From an uncultured Lachnospiraceae bacterium (GTDB lineage: Bacteria; Bacillota; Clostridia; Lachnospirales; Lachnospiraceae), in contig CAJTVT010000002.1 in assembly GCA_910580015.1 (NCBI GenBank), positions 54,041 to 118,040 on the forward strand: a DNA stretch of 64,000 bases, given 5' to 3'. A model generated the notes under the pieces. It had not been told where the DNA came from, searched no databases, and saw only the letters and a program-made list of their open reading frames with translations. Shown here piece by piece: positions 17,393 to 25,789 of the stretch (positions within the stretch are counted from its first letter, which is position 1; each line of letters opens with the position of its first letter). The translations under genes were made by a program, and so were the position numbers.

Positions 17393-19219
17393 CTACTCCA
17401 CCGTCACAGATTTTGCCAGATTCCGCGGTTTATCCACATCACACCCCTTTCCCAGAGATACGTAATAACTGAAAAGCTGTAATGGAATGATCGCTAATGA
17501 ATTGGTAAACCAGCGATTTGTCTGAGGAATATAGATGACATAATCTGCTGCTTTCTCTATCTCCGTATTGCCAGTATTTGTCACCGCCAGCACAAATGCT
17601 CCTCGACTGGTAAGCTCCACAATATTGCTGATCGTCTTCTTATACAATGCTTCCTGGGTCAACACTGCCGCCACCAAAGTTCCCTCCTCAATCAGAGAAA
17701 TCGTTCCGTGTTTGAGCTCCCCAGCCGCATATGCTTCCGAATGAATATAGGAAATTTCTTTCAATTTCAAGGAACCTTCCATTGAAATTGCATAATCAAT
17801 GCCCCGCCCCACAAAAAATACATCCTTGGCAGAAATGTATCGGTTGGCAAAATGCTGGATTTTTTCTTTATTGCTCAAAAGCATTTCGATCTGCTCTGGA
17901 AGCTTATGGAGATCTTTTAAGTATGATGTTGTCTCCTCCTTGGTAAGTTCTCCTCTTACCTGGGCAAATTTGATAGCAAGAAGATATTCCGCAATTAACT
18001 GAGCGCTGTAAGCCTTTGTGGTTGCCACAGCGATCTCTGGCCCTGCCCAGGTATACATCACCCGATCGGCCTCCCTTGCAATGGAGCTGCCCACCACATT
18101 GACAATCCCCAGTGTCTGGACACCCCGATTTTTCGCCTCTCGAAGCGCTGCCAAAGAATCCGCCGTCTCTCCTGACTGGCTGATAATTATGACCAAATCA
18201 TGTTCTTGCAAGATCGGATTGCGATAACGAAATTCAGATGCCAAATCCACATCCACTGGAATACGTGCCATCCCCTCAAACACATATTTTGCAGTAAACC
18301 CTGCATGATATGCAGAACCACAGGCAACAATATGAATCTTTTGTATGCTTCGGATTTCCTCATCTGTCATTCCAAGCTCTTCAATATCCACATTGTACTC
18401 TTTAATTCTTGGATTTAAAGTATCTCGCACAGTCTGAGGCTGTTCATACATTTCTTTTAACATGAAATGTTCATATCCGCCTTTTTCCGCTGCGTTCATA
18501 TCCCAGTCAATCGCTGTGGATTCCTTCTGAATCTCTTCTCCATCCACATTATAAAAACAAATATCCTCTCCTGATAAGATGGAGATTTCTTCATTTTCAA
18601 TAAAATACACATTTCGAGTGTATTTCAAAACAGCAGGCACATCTGATGCAATAAGATTGCCATCTTTGCTGCGCCCCACAATCAATGGGCTGTCTTTGCG
18701 CACCGCATAGAGCAAGCCTGGATGTGCCTGAAACAGAATACCAAGGGCATAAGAACCCTCCACTCGGTGCATCATCCTGGTAATCGCCTCTATGGGATCT
18801 CCCTTATAATAATAGTCCAAAAGATGGGCCACTACCTCGGTATCTGTATCGGAGGTAAATTGATATCCTTTGCCTTCCAGATACTTTTTCAGCTTTAGAT
18901 AATTCTCAATAATTCCATTGTGTACCACCGCAATTGTTTCTTCTCGGTTAAAATGAGGATGCGCATTGCTATTGGACGGTGCGCCATGGGTTGCCCAGCG
19001 AGTATGACCAATCCCAGCCACCCCTGGCATGGTAGCTCCATCGTGTGTCAGTTCACTCAATACCTTTAAACGTCCTGTTGCCTTCTGCAACTGAATTTTG
19101 TCCCCGTCATATACCGCAAGCCCGGCCGAATCATACCCCCGGTATTCCAGCTTTGACAGCCCATCCAGCAAAATAGGCGCTGCCTGTGACACTCCAATAT
19201 AACCAACAATTCCACACAT
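17393..19219 (-). CDS. glmS: Glutamine-fructose-6-phosphate aminotransferase (isomerizing)
   Basis: A 608-residue enzyme making glucosamine-6-phosphate from fructose-6-phosphate and glutamine, the entry step to UDP-GlcNAc for peptidoglycan and the surface polymers here. The N-terminal glutaminase domain begins MCGIVGYIG with catalytic Cys2, and includes GHTRWATHG and HNGIIENY. Two SIS sugar-isomerase domains follow (ISQSGETADSL and VGRGIDYAISMEGSLKLKE), and the C-terminus DKPRNLAKSVTVE is canonical. It starts 23 bases after the LCP gene, so the two form an operon. That gap is too short for the glmS ribozyme, which I also did not find upstream of the LCP gene. Confidence 0.98.
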   Translation of the reverse strand: MCGIVGYIGVSQAAPILLDGLSKLEYRGYDSAGLAVYDGDKIQLQKATGRLKVLSELTHDGATMPGVAGIGHTRWATHGAPSNSNAHPHFNREETIAVVHNGIIENYLKLKKYLEGKGYQFTSDTDTEVVAHLLDYYYKGDPIEAITRMMHRVEGSYALGILFQAHPGLLYAVRKDSPLIVGRSKDGNLIASDVPAVLKYTRNVYFIENEEISILSGEDICFYNVDGEEIQKESTAIDWDMNAAEKGGYEHFMLKEMYEQPQTVRDTLNPRIKEYNVDIEELGMTDEEIRSIQKIHIVACGSAYHAGFTAKYVFEGMARIPVDVDLASEFRYRNPILQEHDLVIIISQSGETADSLAALREAKNRGVQTLGIVNVVGSSIAREADRVMYTWAGPEIAVATTKAYSAQLIAEYLLAIKFAQVRGELTKEETTSYLKDLHKLPEQIEMLLSNKEKIQHFANRYISAKDVFFVGRGIDYAISMEGSLKLKEISYIHSEAYAAGELKHGTISLIEEGTLVAAVLTQEALYKKTISNIVELTSRGAFVLAVTNTGNTEIEKAADYVIYIPQTNRWFTNSLAIIPLQLFSYYVSLGKGCDVDKPRNLAKSVTVE

Positions 19220-19242
19220 ATGAAAACCTCCTGCTATTCGCT

Positions 19243-20358
19243 TTAACCCTCGTTTACTCCTGTCTGGTACACAATCTCATCACTGATCCCTTGAACGCTC
19301 TCCGTAACAGTATAATCTGTGGTTCCATACAAAAAATCATGAAGCTGCTTCACATTTGCTGCTAGATTTACTGGCACCACACAATCCGCACCAGACTGCT
19401 GATATGAGATACTCACAACCTTATTTTCCCTGTCAAAAGGAAATCCTGCATTTTCTCCCATCTTATAATGAAATGCATCAACGGCCATTGCTGCGATCTC
19501 CGACTTGCCAAGACTGGTCTGAATTTTGGGGAAAACTGTATCAATCAGCTTATTGATCGTTCCAAGATCGGATGCAAGGGCTTTCTCTACCATTTTATTC
19601 ACCACCAGCCGTTGACGTTCCGTCCGCTTAAAATCGTCTCCTGCTGTGTAACGAATTCTTCCATAAGAAACGGCCTGCACCCCATTCAACGTATAAGTTC
19701 CAGCTCCGGGAAGAGGATCGTAGCTTTTGCCTGTCACTTCAGCAGTCTCAATACAATAATTGTTCAGATGAACACTTTCCTCCTCTGTAACATCAATCTC
19801 TACACCGCCTAAAATATCCACTGCTTCTGCCACTGCTGCAAAGTCAAAGGACACATATTCCTGAATGTCCAAATCCAGATTGGTATTCAACATGCGCACT
19901 GCCTGTTGTGCACCTCCAATCGCATACGCTGCATTTGCCTTACTATATGCATCCGTCTTTTCCAAATCCGCCATTTTCAAATATGTATCACGATACACAG
20001 ACACGAGACGGACTTCCTTGGTCTCTTTATCGATTCTTGCCACCATAATCACGTCGGAATTTCCTCTGCTGAAAGAACTGCTGTCTCGATTATCCAGACC
20101 AAACAGTGCAATGGTCGTGTATTCTCCTAATACATCCTTTGTCTCTTTGCTCAATTCCTCATTCTCAACATCTTTGGCCTGAAAAGTCTCATCTGTGGTA
20201 ATCTTGTCCATCTTTGCATTGACCCAAAGCCAGCCGAGAACACCTGCCAAAATCAGCAGTTCCATACAAAACAAAATCAGCTTTCGCTTTCTGCGTTTCG
20301 CTCTCATCGCTTTCTTCTTAGACCTGCTTCTCCCTTGACTACCATTTCTCTTTGCCAT
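19243..20358 (-). CDS. LytR-CpsA-Psr (LCP) family cell-wall polymer ligase
   Basis: A 371-residue protein. A very basic cytoplasmic N-tail (1-28) precedes one membrane anchor (about 29-47, LILFCMELLILAGVLGWLWV) and the extracellular LCP catalytic domain (about 80-330). Typical motifs are IALFGLDNRD, SDVIMVARIDKETKEVRLVS followed by VYRDTYL, FDFAAVAEAVDILGGVEIDV, and the Arg-rich RIRYTAGDDFKRTERQRLVV. LCP enzymes move undecaprenyl-pyrophosphate-linked polymers onto peptidoglycan. It is paralogous to the LCP at 33219-34292 and is cotranscribed with glmS, which feeds hexosamine into the same wall pathways. Confidence 0.93.
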   Translation of the reverse strand: MAKRNGSQGRSRSKKKAMRAKRRKRKLILFCMELLILAGVLGWLWVNAKMDKITTDETFQAKDVENEELSKETKDVLGEYTTIALFGLDNRDSSSFSRGNSDVIMVARIDKETKEVRLVSVYRDTYLKMADLEKTDAYSKANAAYAIGGAQQAVRMLNTNLDLDIQEYVSFDFAAVAEAVDILGGVEIDVTEEESVHLNNYCIETAEVTGKSYDPLPGAGTYTLNGVQAVSYGRIRYTAGDDFKRTERQRLVVNKMVEKALASDLGTINKLIDTVFPKIQTSLGKSEIAAMAVDAFHYKMGENAGFPFDRENKVVSISYQQSGADCVVPVNLAANVKQLHDFLYGTTDYTVTESVQGISDEIVYQTGVNEG

Positions 20359-20429
20359 ACCTTCACCTTACCCATTTCTTTCGGTTTTTGTTACATTTCT
20401 TTTTCATTTATTACACACTTATGACTAAT

Positions 20430-20456
20430 ATTATAATATTTCTTGTTATTTATCAA
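20430..20456 (-). promoter_or_regulatory. Possible promoter of the LCP-glmS operon
   Basis: On the minus strand TTGATA (20456-20451) is followed after 15 bases by a perfect TATAAT (20435-20430), about 72 bases upstream of the LCP start. The -10 is ideal; the spacing is shorter than the usual 17. Confidence 0.45.
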
Positions 20457-20472
20457 CTGTCTTTTTGCGGAA

Positions 20473-21252
20473 TCAAAACAAAGTGCACACTCTTTTTCTA
20501 TAAATACAAAACACTCTTTTCCAAAAAAAGAAAAAAAATACCAGGCGGTTTCGAAGCATTTTCCCTATCCCATAATGGGTCATGGCAGACTGATTTTCTT
20601 CATGCCTGCGGTATAATAACAACGGCTCCTTTAGAAAACAAGATTTTCCGACAAAATAGTCCCCCAGGATTCCAATCCACTGATCATGCATTTCAATCTG
20701 ATTCGGAATTGGACAGACTATTTCCAAAAGTTCCCTTCGAAACGCCATACAACAACCAATGTAAGTATTTTTTATCATATTTTTTAATACTCCTGCACCT
20801 GCACCCCGAAACGCAAAAAAGGATCCCATGAGCGTTGTGGAGCAATCTTCCCCAGAGCACACCTGTGCGTCATGGATCACGATAGATACCTGCTGATTCT
20901 GAAATTCCTGAAGTACCCGCTTTAATTTTTCTGGAAGCCAGATATCATCTTGATCCGATAGAAAAATATAGCGCCCTCTGACATTCTGTAACACATGCTG
21001 TACATTTTTCTTCACACCCTGTCTTGGCCCCTGCAAAATCCGTATTTTCGCTTCCCTATCTTGATATTCTTGCAGGATAGAACAGGTGCCATCCTTAGAA
21101 CCGTCATCAGAGATCACCAGCTCATCCTGTTCCCCAAGCTGCGGCAAAATAGAATCCAACTGTTGTCTCAGATAGGAGGCGCCGTTATAAGTGACCATTG
21201 CCACCGACACTCTTATGGTGCATGTTTCATTTACCACAGCTTCCACCCCCAC
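20473..21252 (-). CDS. GT2 family glycosyltransferase (rhamnosyltransferase-like)
   Basis: A 259-residue GT-A fold enzyme. RVSVAMVTYNGASYLRQQLD (about 14-33) leads to DELVISDDGSKDGT (about 44-57) and the metal-binding segment IFLSDQDDIWLPEKL (about 95-109). GCCMAFRRELLE and HDQWIGILGDYFV follow, a pattern common in rhamnosyl- and other deoxyhexosyltransferases of capsule loci. The C-terminal tail is unusual, with a run of five phenylalanines encoded over two long A/T homopolymers (20523-20539 region), so the exact C-terminus could be affected by slippage. Its start overlaps the next upstream GT2 gene by 22 bases. Confidence 0.88.
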   Translation of the reverse strand: MGVEAVVNETCTIRVSVAMVTYNGASYLRQQLDSILPQLGEQDELVISDDGSKDGTCSILQEYQDREAKIRILQGPRQGVKKNVQHVLQNVRGRYIFLSDQDDIWLPEKLKRVLQEFQNQQVSIVIHDAQVCSGEDCSTTLMGSFFAFRGAGAGVLKNMIKNTYIGCCMAFRRELLEIVCPIPNQIEMHDQWIGILGDYFVGKSCFLKEPLLLYRRHEENQSAMTHYGIGKMLRNRLVFFFFFWKRVFCIYRKRVCTLF

Positions 21253-21995
21253 TTTCTAAAATAGCGCCACATAGATTGGATATGCAGTTTCAGAAGCTTT
21301 TTATCCTTGTGGGAACCACGTTCCCATCTGTGAATCACGAAAGTATCTGGACAGTACCAAAGGCTGCTTACCTGATTCACCCGTCTACACAGATCTGCAT
21401 CCTCCATATACATAAAATACCGAGGATCAAATCCCCTCAATTTTTGAAATAACTCTGTGCGGATCACGAGAAAACTGCCCTGCGCAAAAGGAACTAAAAA
21501 AGGTTTCCCATAATCCATTTCCTGCATGGTATGATACTGCTGACGCTTCTTGAAATGTCCAGATAAAAACATGCGAATACCCATATCTGCCACGGTCAGT
21601 TCTCGGCGATACACAGCTTGAAGCCTGCCCTCCTCATCTGTAATTCTTGGAACCGCCATGCCCGCACTTGTCTCCTGCAAAAAGCTCAAAAGTATAGCAA
21701 AGCTGTCCTCCTTAAGAAGAATATCAGGATTGACAATGGCATGATACCTGGAATCCAATTGATCCAAAACGTAATTATGACCACCGCCAAAGCCCAGGTT
21801 CCTTCCTGGAGTTACATAAACCACATCTTGATATTTTTCTGCAAGGGAGGACAGCTTCGTTTCCTCTGTGCTGTTATCCACAATATATATAATTTTTGAG
21901 ATTGATGCAGCAGTATTTTCCACAATTGAATCTACTGCGTTTCTTACATCTTCTTCATTATGATACGCAACAATCGTAATCGAAATATCTGTCAT
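21231..21995 (-). CDS. GT2 family glycosyltransferase (WcaE/rhamnosyltransferase type)
   Basis: Start at the ATG at 21995, which overlaps the stop of the upstream sugar-transferase gene as ATGA, giving 254 residues (MTDISITIVAYHNEEDV). GT2 features are KIIYIVDNSTE, GGGHNYVLDQL, the metal-binding HAIVNPDILL (about 91-100), and RYFMYMEDADLCRRVNQ (about 200), the last being typical of rhamnosyl-type GT2 enzymes. It is cytoplasmic. It belongs to a tightly packed unit of an initiating transferase and two GT2 enzymes, and so probably adds the second or third residue of the repeating unit. Confidence 0.88.
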   Translation of the reverse strand: MTDISITIVAYHNEEDVRNAVDSIVENTAASISKIIYIVDNSTEETKLSSLAEKYQDVVYVTPGRNLGFGGGHNYVLDQLDSRYHAIVNPDILLKEDSFAILLSFLQETSAGMAVPRITDEEGRLQAVYRRELTVADMGIRMFLSGHFKKRQQYHTMQEMDYGKPFLVPFAQGSFLVIRTELFQKLRGFDPRYFMYMEDADLCRRVNQVSSLWYCPDTFVIHRWERGSHKDKKLLKLHIQSMWRYFRKWGWKLW

Positions 21996-23407
21996 GACGA
22001 ACCTTTTCCTGTCAGCACCACCCATACTGTACGAAATAAAATCCGAATATCCATAGAAAGAGACCAATTGGAAATATACTGAGTATCGAGTGCTACAATT
22101 TCTTCAAAATCTTTAATATCACTTCTGCCGCTAACCTGCCACATCCCCGTTAAACCTGGACGAATCCCAAGTCGTGCCCTGTGATGGAGCTCATATTGTT
22201 CAAATTCATCCTCTGTGGGGGGCCTTGTCCCAACCAAACTCATATCGCCCTTTAGCACATTCCAGAATTGCGGTAGTTCATCAATGGAGTATTTTCTCAT
22301 AAATTTCCCAATCGGGAATATTCTGGGATCCTCCTCCATCTTAAACATCAGGCCATCCATCTCGTTTTGCTCCATCAGTTCCTTTTTCATATCATCGGCT
22401 CCCACCACCATCGTGCGGAACTTATAAAATGTAAAACGCCTCCCATTCTTCCCAATGCGGGTCTGAGCATAGAAAACTGGGCCCGGAGACTGGAGCTTAA
22501 CAATTGGTGCAAAGACAATAAAAGCAATCCCTGTAAGCAACAGTCCCACTAGGCTGCCCACAATATCCATACAACGCTTGATAAATACCTGACGGTTGGT
22601 GGCAATTTTCATACTTGTGGTCAGAACAAGATATTTTCCACAGTGCTCCACCAATTTATTTGGCATGAGACGAGACTCCCGCACCAGATTAAAATGCACC
22701 GTCAATCCCAACTCCAACAGTTCATTTGCCAACGCTTCACTGCTCTCTCTGGTATTTCCATTGATAAATACCTCATCCACCACATTGCACCGGACGTACT
22801 CCAAAAACCCGTCCGCTGAAGCTACCACAGGCACGCCGCAGATCTCCTCTCCGGTCTGGTCCACATCCACAATCACCACTCCGGTCACCTCAAACTCCTT
22901 ATATCGATTGTGCTGGAAATCAGAAATACACTCTTTTGCATAGCGTTCTTCTGTTACCACAACAAGCTTTGTAAACCGTTCTCCCCGAATCATCCGCTGG
23001 CGAATGTATATTTTCCACAGACATCTAGAAAAATATTCTACCACAATGGAAGCTCCCCAAAATACCAAAATAACCTGTCTTGAATAAATTTCTGCCTGTT
23101 TTGTGGCCCACACATACACCGTAATCGCTGCAAATATCGTACTACAGTGGACAATTACAGCCTTTAATTCTTGTATTTTATTTCTCCGTAGGATCCCTGT
23201 ATAAGCCTCCGAAATAAAAATCACGCAGACATCTGTCAACAGCAGCACAATTGCCAATCGGTTATAATATTCATTAATCCCAGATCCATCGCGAAGACTG
23301 CCCAGTCTGATCAGACAGGACAAATAAAATGTAACTTCCAGACAAAGCACATCCAGGATCAGAAAATCTAAGTGCTTCACCCAGCTCTTTTTCTGTTTTT
23401 TATACAT
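21992..23407 (-). CDS. Undecaprenyl-phosphate sugar phosphotransferase (WbaP/CpsE type)
   Basis: A 471-residue polyprenyl glycosylphosphotransferase that starts a repeating unit by moving sugar-1-phosphate to undecaprenyl phosphate. The N-half has four membrane segments (about 14-110), followed by a CoA-binding-like Rossmann domain (about 140-260). The C-terminal bacterial sugar transferase domain (about 278-471) starts KRCMDIVGSLVGLLL and carries RFTFYKFRTM, YSIDELPQFWNVLKGDMSLV and GLTGMWQVSGRSD, with the catalytic Asp-Glu of the DELPQ motif. Two GT2 genes follow with overlaps. It differs in size and type from the short PglC-like enzyme at 63309-63929, so the window has two initiation systems. 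Confidence 0.93.
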   Translation of the reverse strand: MYKKQKKSWVKHLDFLILDVLCLEVTFYLSCLIRLGSLRDGSGINEYYNRLAIVLLLTDVCVIFISEAYTGILRRNKIQELKAVIVHCSTIFAAITVYVWATKQAEIYSRQVILVFWGASIVVEYFSRCLWKIYIRQRMIRGERFTKLVVVTEERYAKECISDFQHNRYKEFEVTGVVIVDVDQTGEEICGVPVVASADGFLEYVRCNVVDEVFINGNTRESSEALANELLELGLTVHFNLVRESRLMPNKLVEHCGKYLVLTTSMKIATNRQVFIKRCMDIVGSLVGLLLTGIAFIVFAPIVKLQSPGPVFYAQTRIGKNGRRFTFYKFRTMVVGADDMKKELMEQNEMDGLMFKMEEDPRIFPIGKFMRKYSIDELPQFWNVLKGDMSLVGTRPPTEDEFEQYELHHRARLGIRPGLTGMWQVSGRSDIKDFEEIVALDTQYISNWSLSMDIRILFRTVWVVLTGKGSS

Positions 23408-23564
23408 AGTATTCTTCCCCGAAAACTAATGGTTAAAAATGCAGTCTTATCTTACAATATCTTTTTTCATAGAAACAACGGTAAAATATTAAACTTTCCT
23501 TAATTCTTCTGATAAATTTACACCGTTTCTGCAAGTTCCTTATCATTGTTCCCGAAATTATGGT

Positions 23565-23771
23565 TTAAGATTCATTGGAAGTATGGTTTCGTATGTAAAG
23601 CCAACTGTCAGAATAATCCTTTCTCTGCTGTTCATCCATCTCCACATATTTTGCAAAGGTAAGTTTGGAAGGAATCATCTGTGTTCCTCCACATTTATGA
23701 CAGAAAACCTCTTTTCTTCTGGACACAGTGGTAATACTTCCACATTTGGGGCATATAAATACTTTCATCAT
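23565..23771 (-). CDS. Small zinc-ribbon protein
   Basis: A 68-residue protein with two Cys pairs, ICPKCGS (residues 6-12) and VFCHKCGG (about 22-29), making a probable zinc ribbon, followed by a helical, acidic/aromatic C-half (KYVEMDEQQRKDYSDSWLYI). The ribosome site is weak. It lies alone between the double-GT2 gene and the initiating transferase. A hairpin TTACTCCG/CGGAGTAA (23812-23828) lies upstream. Function is unknown; it may be a regulatory or nucleic-acid-binding accessory. Confidence 0.65.
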   Translation of the reverse strand: MMKVFICPKCGSITTVSRRKEVFCHKCGGTQMIPSKLTFAKYVEMDEQQRKDYSDSWLYIRNHTSNES

Positions 23772-23926
23772 ATGTCTGTTCTCACATCCAACTCTGTATA
23801 TTTTTCATTGCTTACTCCGACGGAGTAATCTCTATTGTAGCATTGAATCCAAAAAAGGGCAAGTTCTAATGAACCTGCTCCTTCGAATCCTTGTATTCTC
23901 TGTTATTTCAACTGACTTTTTTCTGT

Positions 23927-25774
23927 CTATTTCTGGGGTTTCAATGCATAATTGCACCTTTTTAAAGAAAAATTGGGATTATAGTACGGATCCCCCTCTT
24001 TCAGTACCTCTATCCATCGAGTGCGGATAAACTCGATTTCTTGTTCAAAACGCCGAACTTTCTCTTTCGTGTCTTCTTTCCCTCTGGATTTGGATTCGTA
24101 GTGATACGCCTCCACAAAAGGATCGTAGACGACTAGATACCCCTCTTTGCCCACTCGCAGGCAAAAATCTACATCATTAAATGCCACTGCCAATTTTTCT
24201 TCCATCCCACCCACCTGTTGATAGATCTCTGTTGGCACCATCAGGCATGCCGCAGTGACTGCACTATAATTGAGTTGGATCGCCGCTTTGTGGAAATATC
24301 CTTCCTGGCCTCGACGAAGCCCAGGAAACATATTTGCCGCAATCCCATCAATCCCCATCACAATCCCTGCATGTTGAACCGTATTGTCTGGGTAATAAAG
24401 CCTTGCACCTGCAATGCCGACTTCTGGCCTCTGGCAGTTTCCTAGCAGTTCTTCCAGCCAGTCTGTAGTAAGTATTTCGATATCATTATTCAGCAGAACC
24501 AAATATTCACCCTTTGCAAAGGACGCGCCAAAATTATTGATAGCAGAATAATTAAATCCGTCTTCCCAGACCACAACCATAACTGGCTGCCCGCCTGCTA
24601 GATTTCCTCTCGCATAAATCGCCCCTTCTTGCTGTTCTCGACAAAGTTCCTTATAATATTGAAAGGTCTCTGGTTCATTGCTGTTATTTTCCACAATGAT
24701 TACTTCATAATTACTCCAGGAGGCTCGTTCCAAAGACTGAATACAGCGGCGCAACGTATCAGATTGATCTTTATTGGGGATTAAAATGGACACCAGCGGA
24801 TTTCCAGACACCGGATATTTTACCCGATAGAACCCAAAATGAACCAACTGGCTCACAGTTCCTGGCTGCCCAACCCGCTTTAAGTGTTCTTCCAATGCCC
24901 GCTGCCCAGCTTCGTAGGCGTACCGCTTACTCATAGGATTGTCCGACGTAGATCCACTGTGAACTCTCCAATGGTACAATATTTTAGGCACATGCCCAAT
25001 CTCTGTGGCCACCTCCGTACAACGCAGGATAAAATCATAATCCTGTGCTCCGTCAAATTCTGTCTGAAGCCCTCCCACCTGTTCTAAAACTCTGCGATTG
25101 ACACAGAAAAAATGGGTAATATAATTGTTGGATCGCAGGAGATCCAGGCTAAAATCTGGCTTAAAATGGGGATTTGTATGTTCCAACACTCCTCGCCTCG
25201 CCTCCACCTGATCCTCATCGGAATAAATTACCTGTACCTCTGGCTTACGATTTAGCAACGCTACGATCTCATACAATGCCTCTGGCGCCAATAAATCATC
25301 ATGATCCAACAAACCAATCCATTCACCCTCTGCCAGAGCGATCCCTGCATTGGTATTTGCCGCAATCCCTTGATTTTCTTCTAAATGGCAATATTTGATT
25401 CTGGATTCCTCCCATTTGGAGCAATATGCCTCCACCAACTTTTGGACCACCTTTGAGGGTGTAGCGTCTGCCAGGCAAAGCTGCCAATGGCTGTAAGACT
25501 GCTGCCGGACAGAATCTAGCATTTCCATCAAATATCGCTCTGGTGTACAGTAGCAAGGAACCACAATGCTGATCAATGGGCGATTGGACAAGGTTTTCTC
25601 CCGCTTTGACTGCGCGTTCAGGTCCTGAACGCCTGCCTTATGCTGCTCAAACCAGGGACCATAAGGCACCTCCTCTGGCTCAAGCTTATCCAATAGACGA
25701 TTCCAAAATGCTCTGGGTCCATAATGTCTCAGATAACAGATTCCTTTTTTGATTCGATAGGGTGTAATTTTCAT
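23927..25774 (-). CDS. Tandem-domain GT2 glycosyltransferase
   Basis: A 615-residue cytoplasmic protein with two GT2 domains in series. Domain 1 (about 65-290) has PLISIVVPCYCTPERYLMEM, GLLDHDDLLAPEALY and AQDYDFILRC. Domain 2 (about 328-575) has PLVSILIPNKDQSDTLRRC, EVIIVENNSN, LVLLNNDIEI and VAFNDVDFCLRVGKEGYLVV. Family members of this two-domain type assemble rhamnan or similar backbone polymers. It could add two successive sugars. It starts only 15 bases after the glucosaminidase gene, hence same transcript. Confidence 0.9.
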   Translation of the reverse strand: MKITPYRIKKGICYLRHYGPRAFWNRLLDKLEPEEVPYGPWFEQHKAGVQDLNAQSKREKTLSNRPLISIVVPCYCTPERYLMEMLDSVRQQSYSHWQLCLADATPSKVVQKLVEAYCSKWEESRIKYCHLEENQGIAANTNAGIALAEGEWIGLLDHDDLLAPEALYEIVALLNRKPEVQVIYSDEDQVEARRGVLEHTNPHFKPDFSLDLLRSNNYITHFFCVNRRVLEQVGGLQTEFDGAQDYDFILRCTEVATEIGHVPKILYHWRVHSGSTSDNPMSKRYAYEAGQRALEEHLKRVGQPGTVSQLVHFGFYRVKYPVSGNPLVSILIPNKDQSDTLRRCIQSLERASWSNYEVIIVENNSNEPETFQYYKELCREQQEGAIYARGNLAGGQPVMVVVWEDGFNYSAINNFGASFAKGEYLVLLNNDIEILTTDWLEELLGNCQRPEVGIAGARLYYPDNTVQHAGIVMGIDGIAANMFPGLRRGQEGYFHKAAIQLNYSAVTAACLMVPTEIYQQVGGMEEKLAVAFNDVDFCLRVGKEGYLVVYDPFVEAYHYESKSRGKEDTKEKVRRFEQEIEFIRTRWIEVLKEGDPYYNPNFSLKRCNYALKPQK

Positions 25775-25789
25775 TCTTTTTCTACCTTT

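Noticed and set aside
20359..20472. glmS ribozyme upstream of the LCP-glmS operon
   Set aside because: I looked for the conserved ribozyme core and its first hairpin; the sequence is AT-rich with only a promoter-like pair.
23812..23828. TTACTCCG/CGGAGTAA hairpin as terminator of the tandem GT2 gene
   Set aside because: The stem is perfect but only 8 bp with a one-base gap between arms and no T-run; it is likelier part of the leader of the zinc-ribbon gene.
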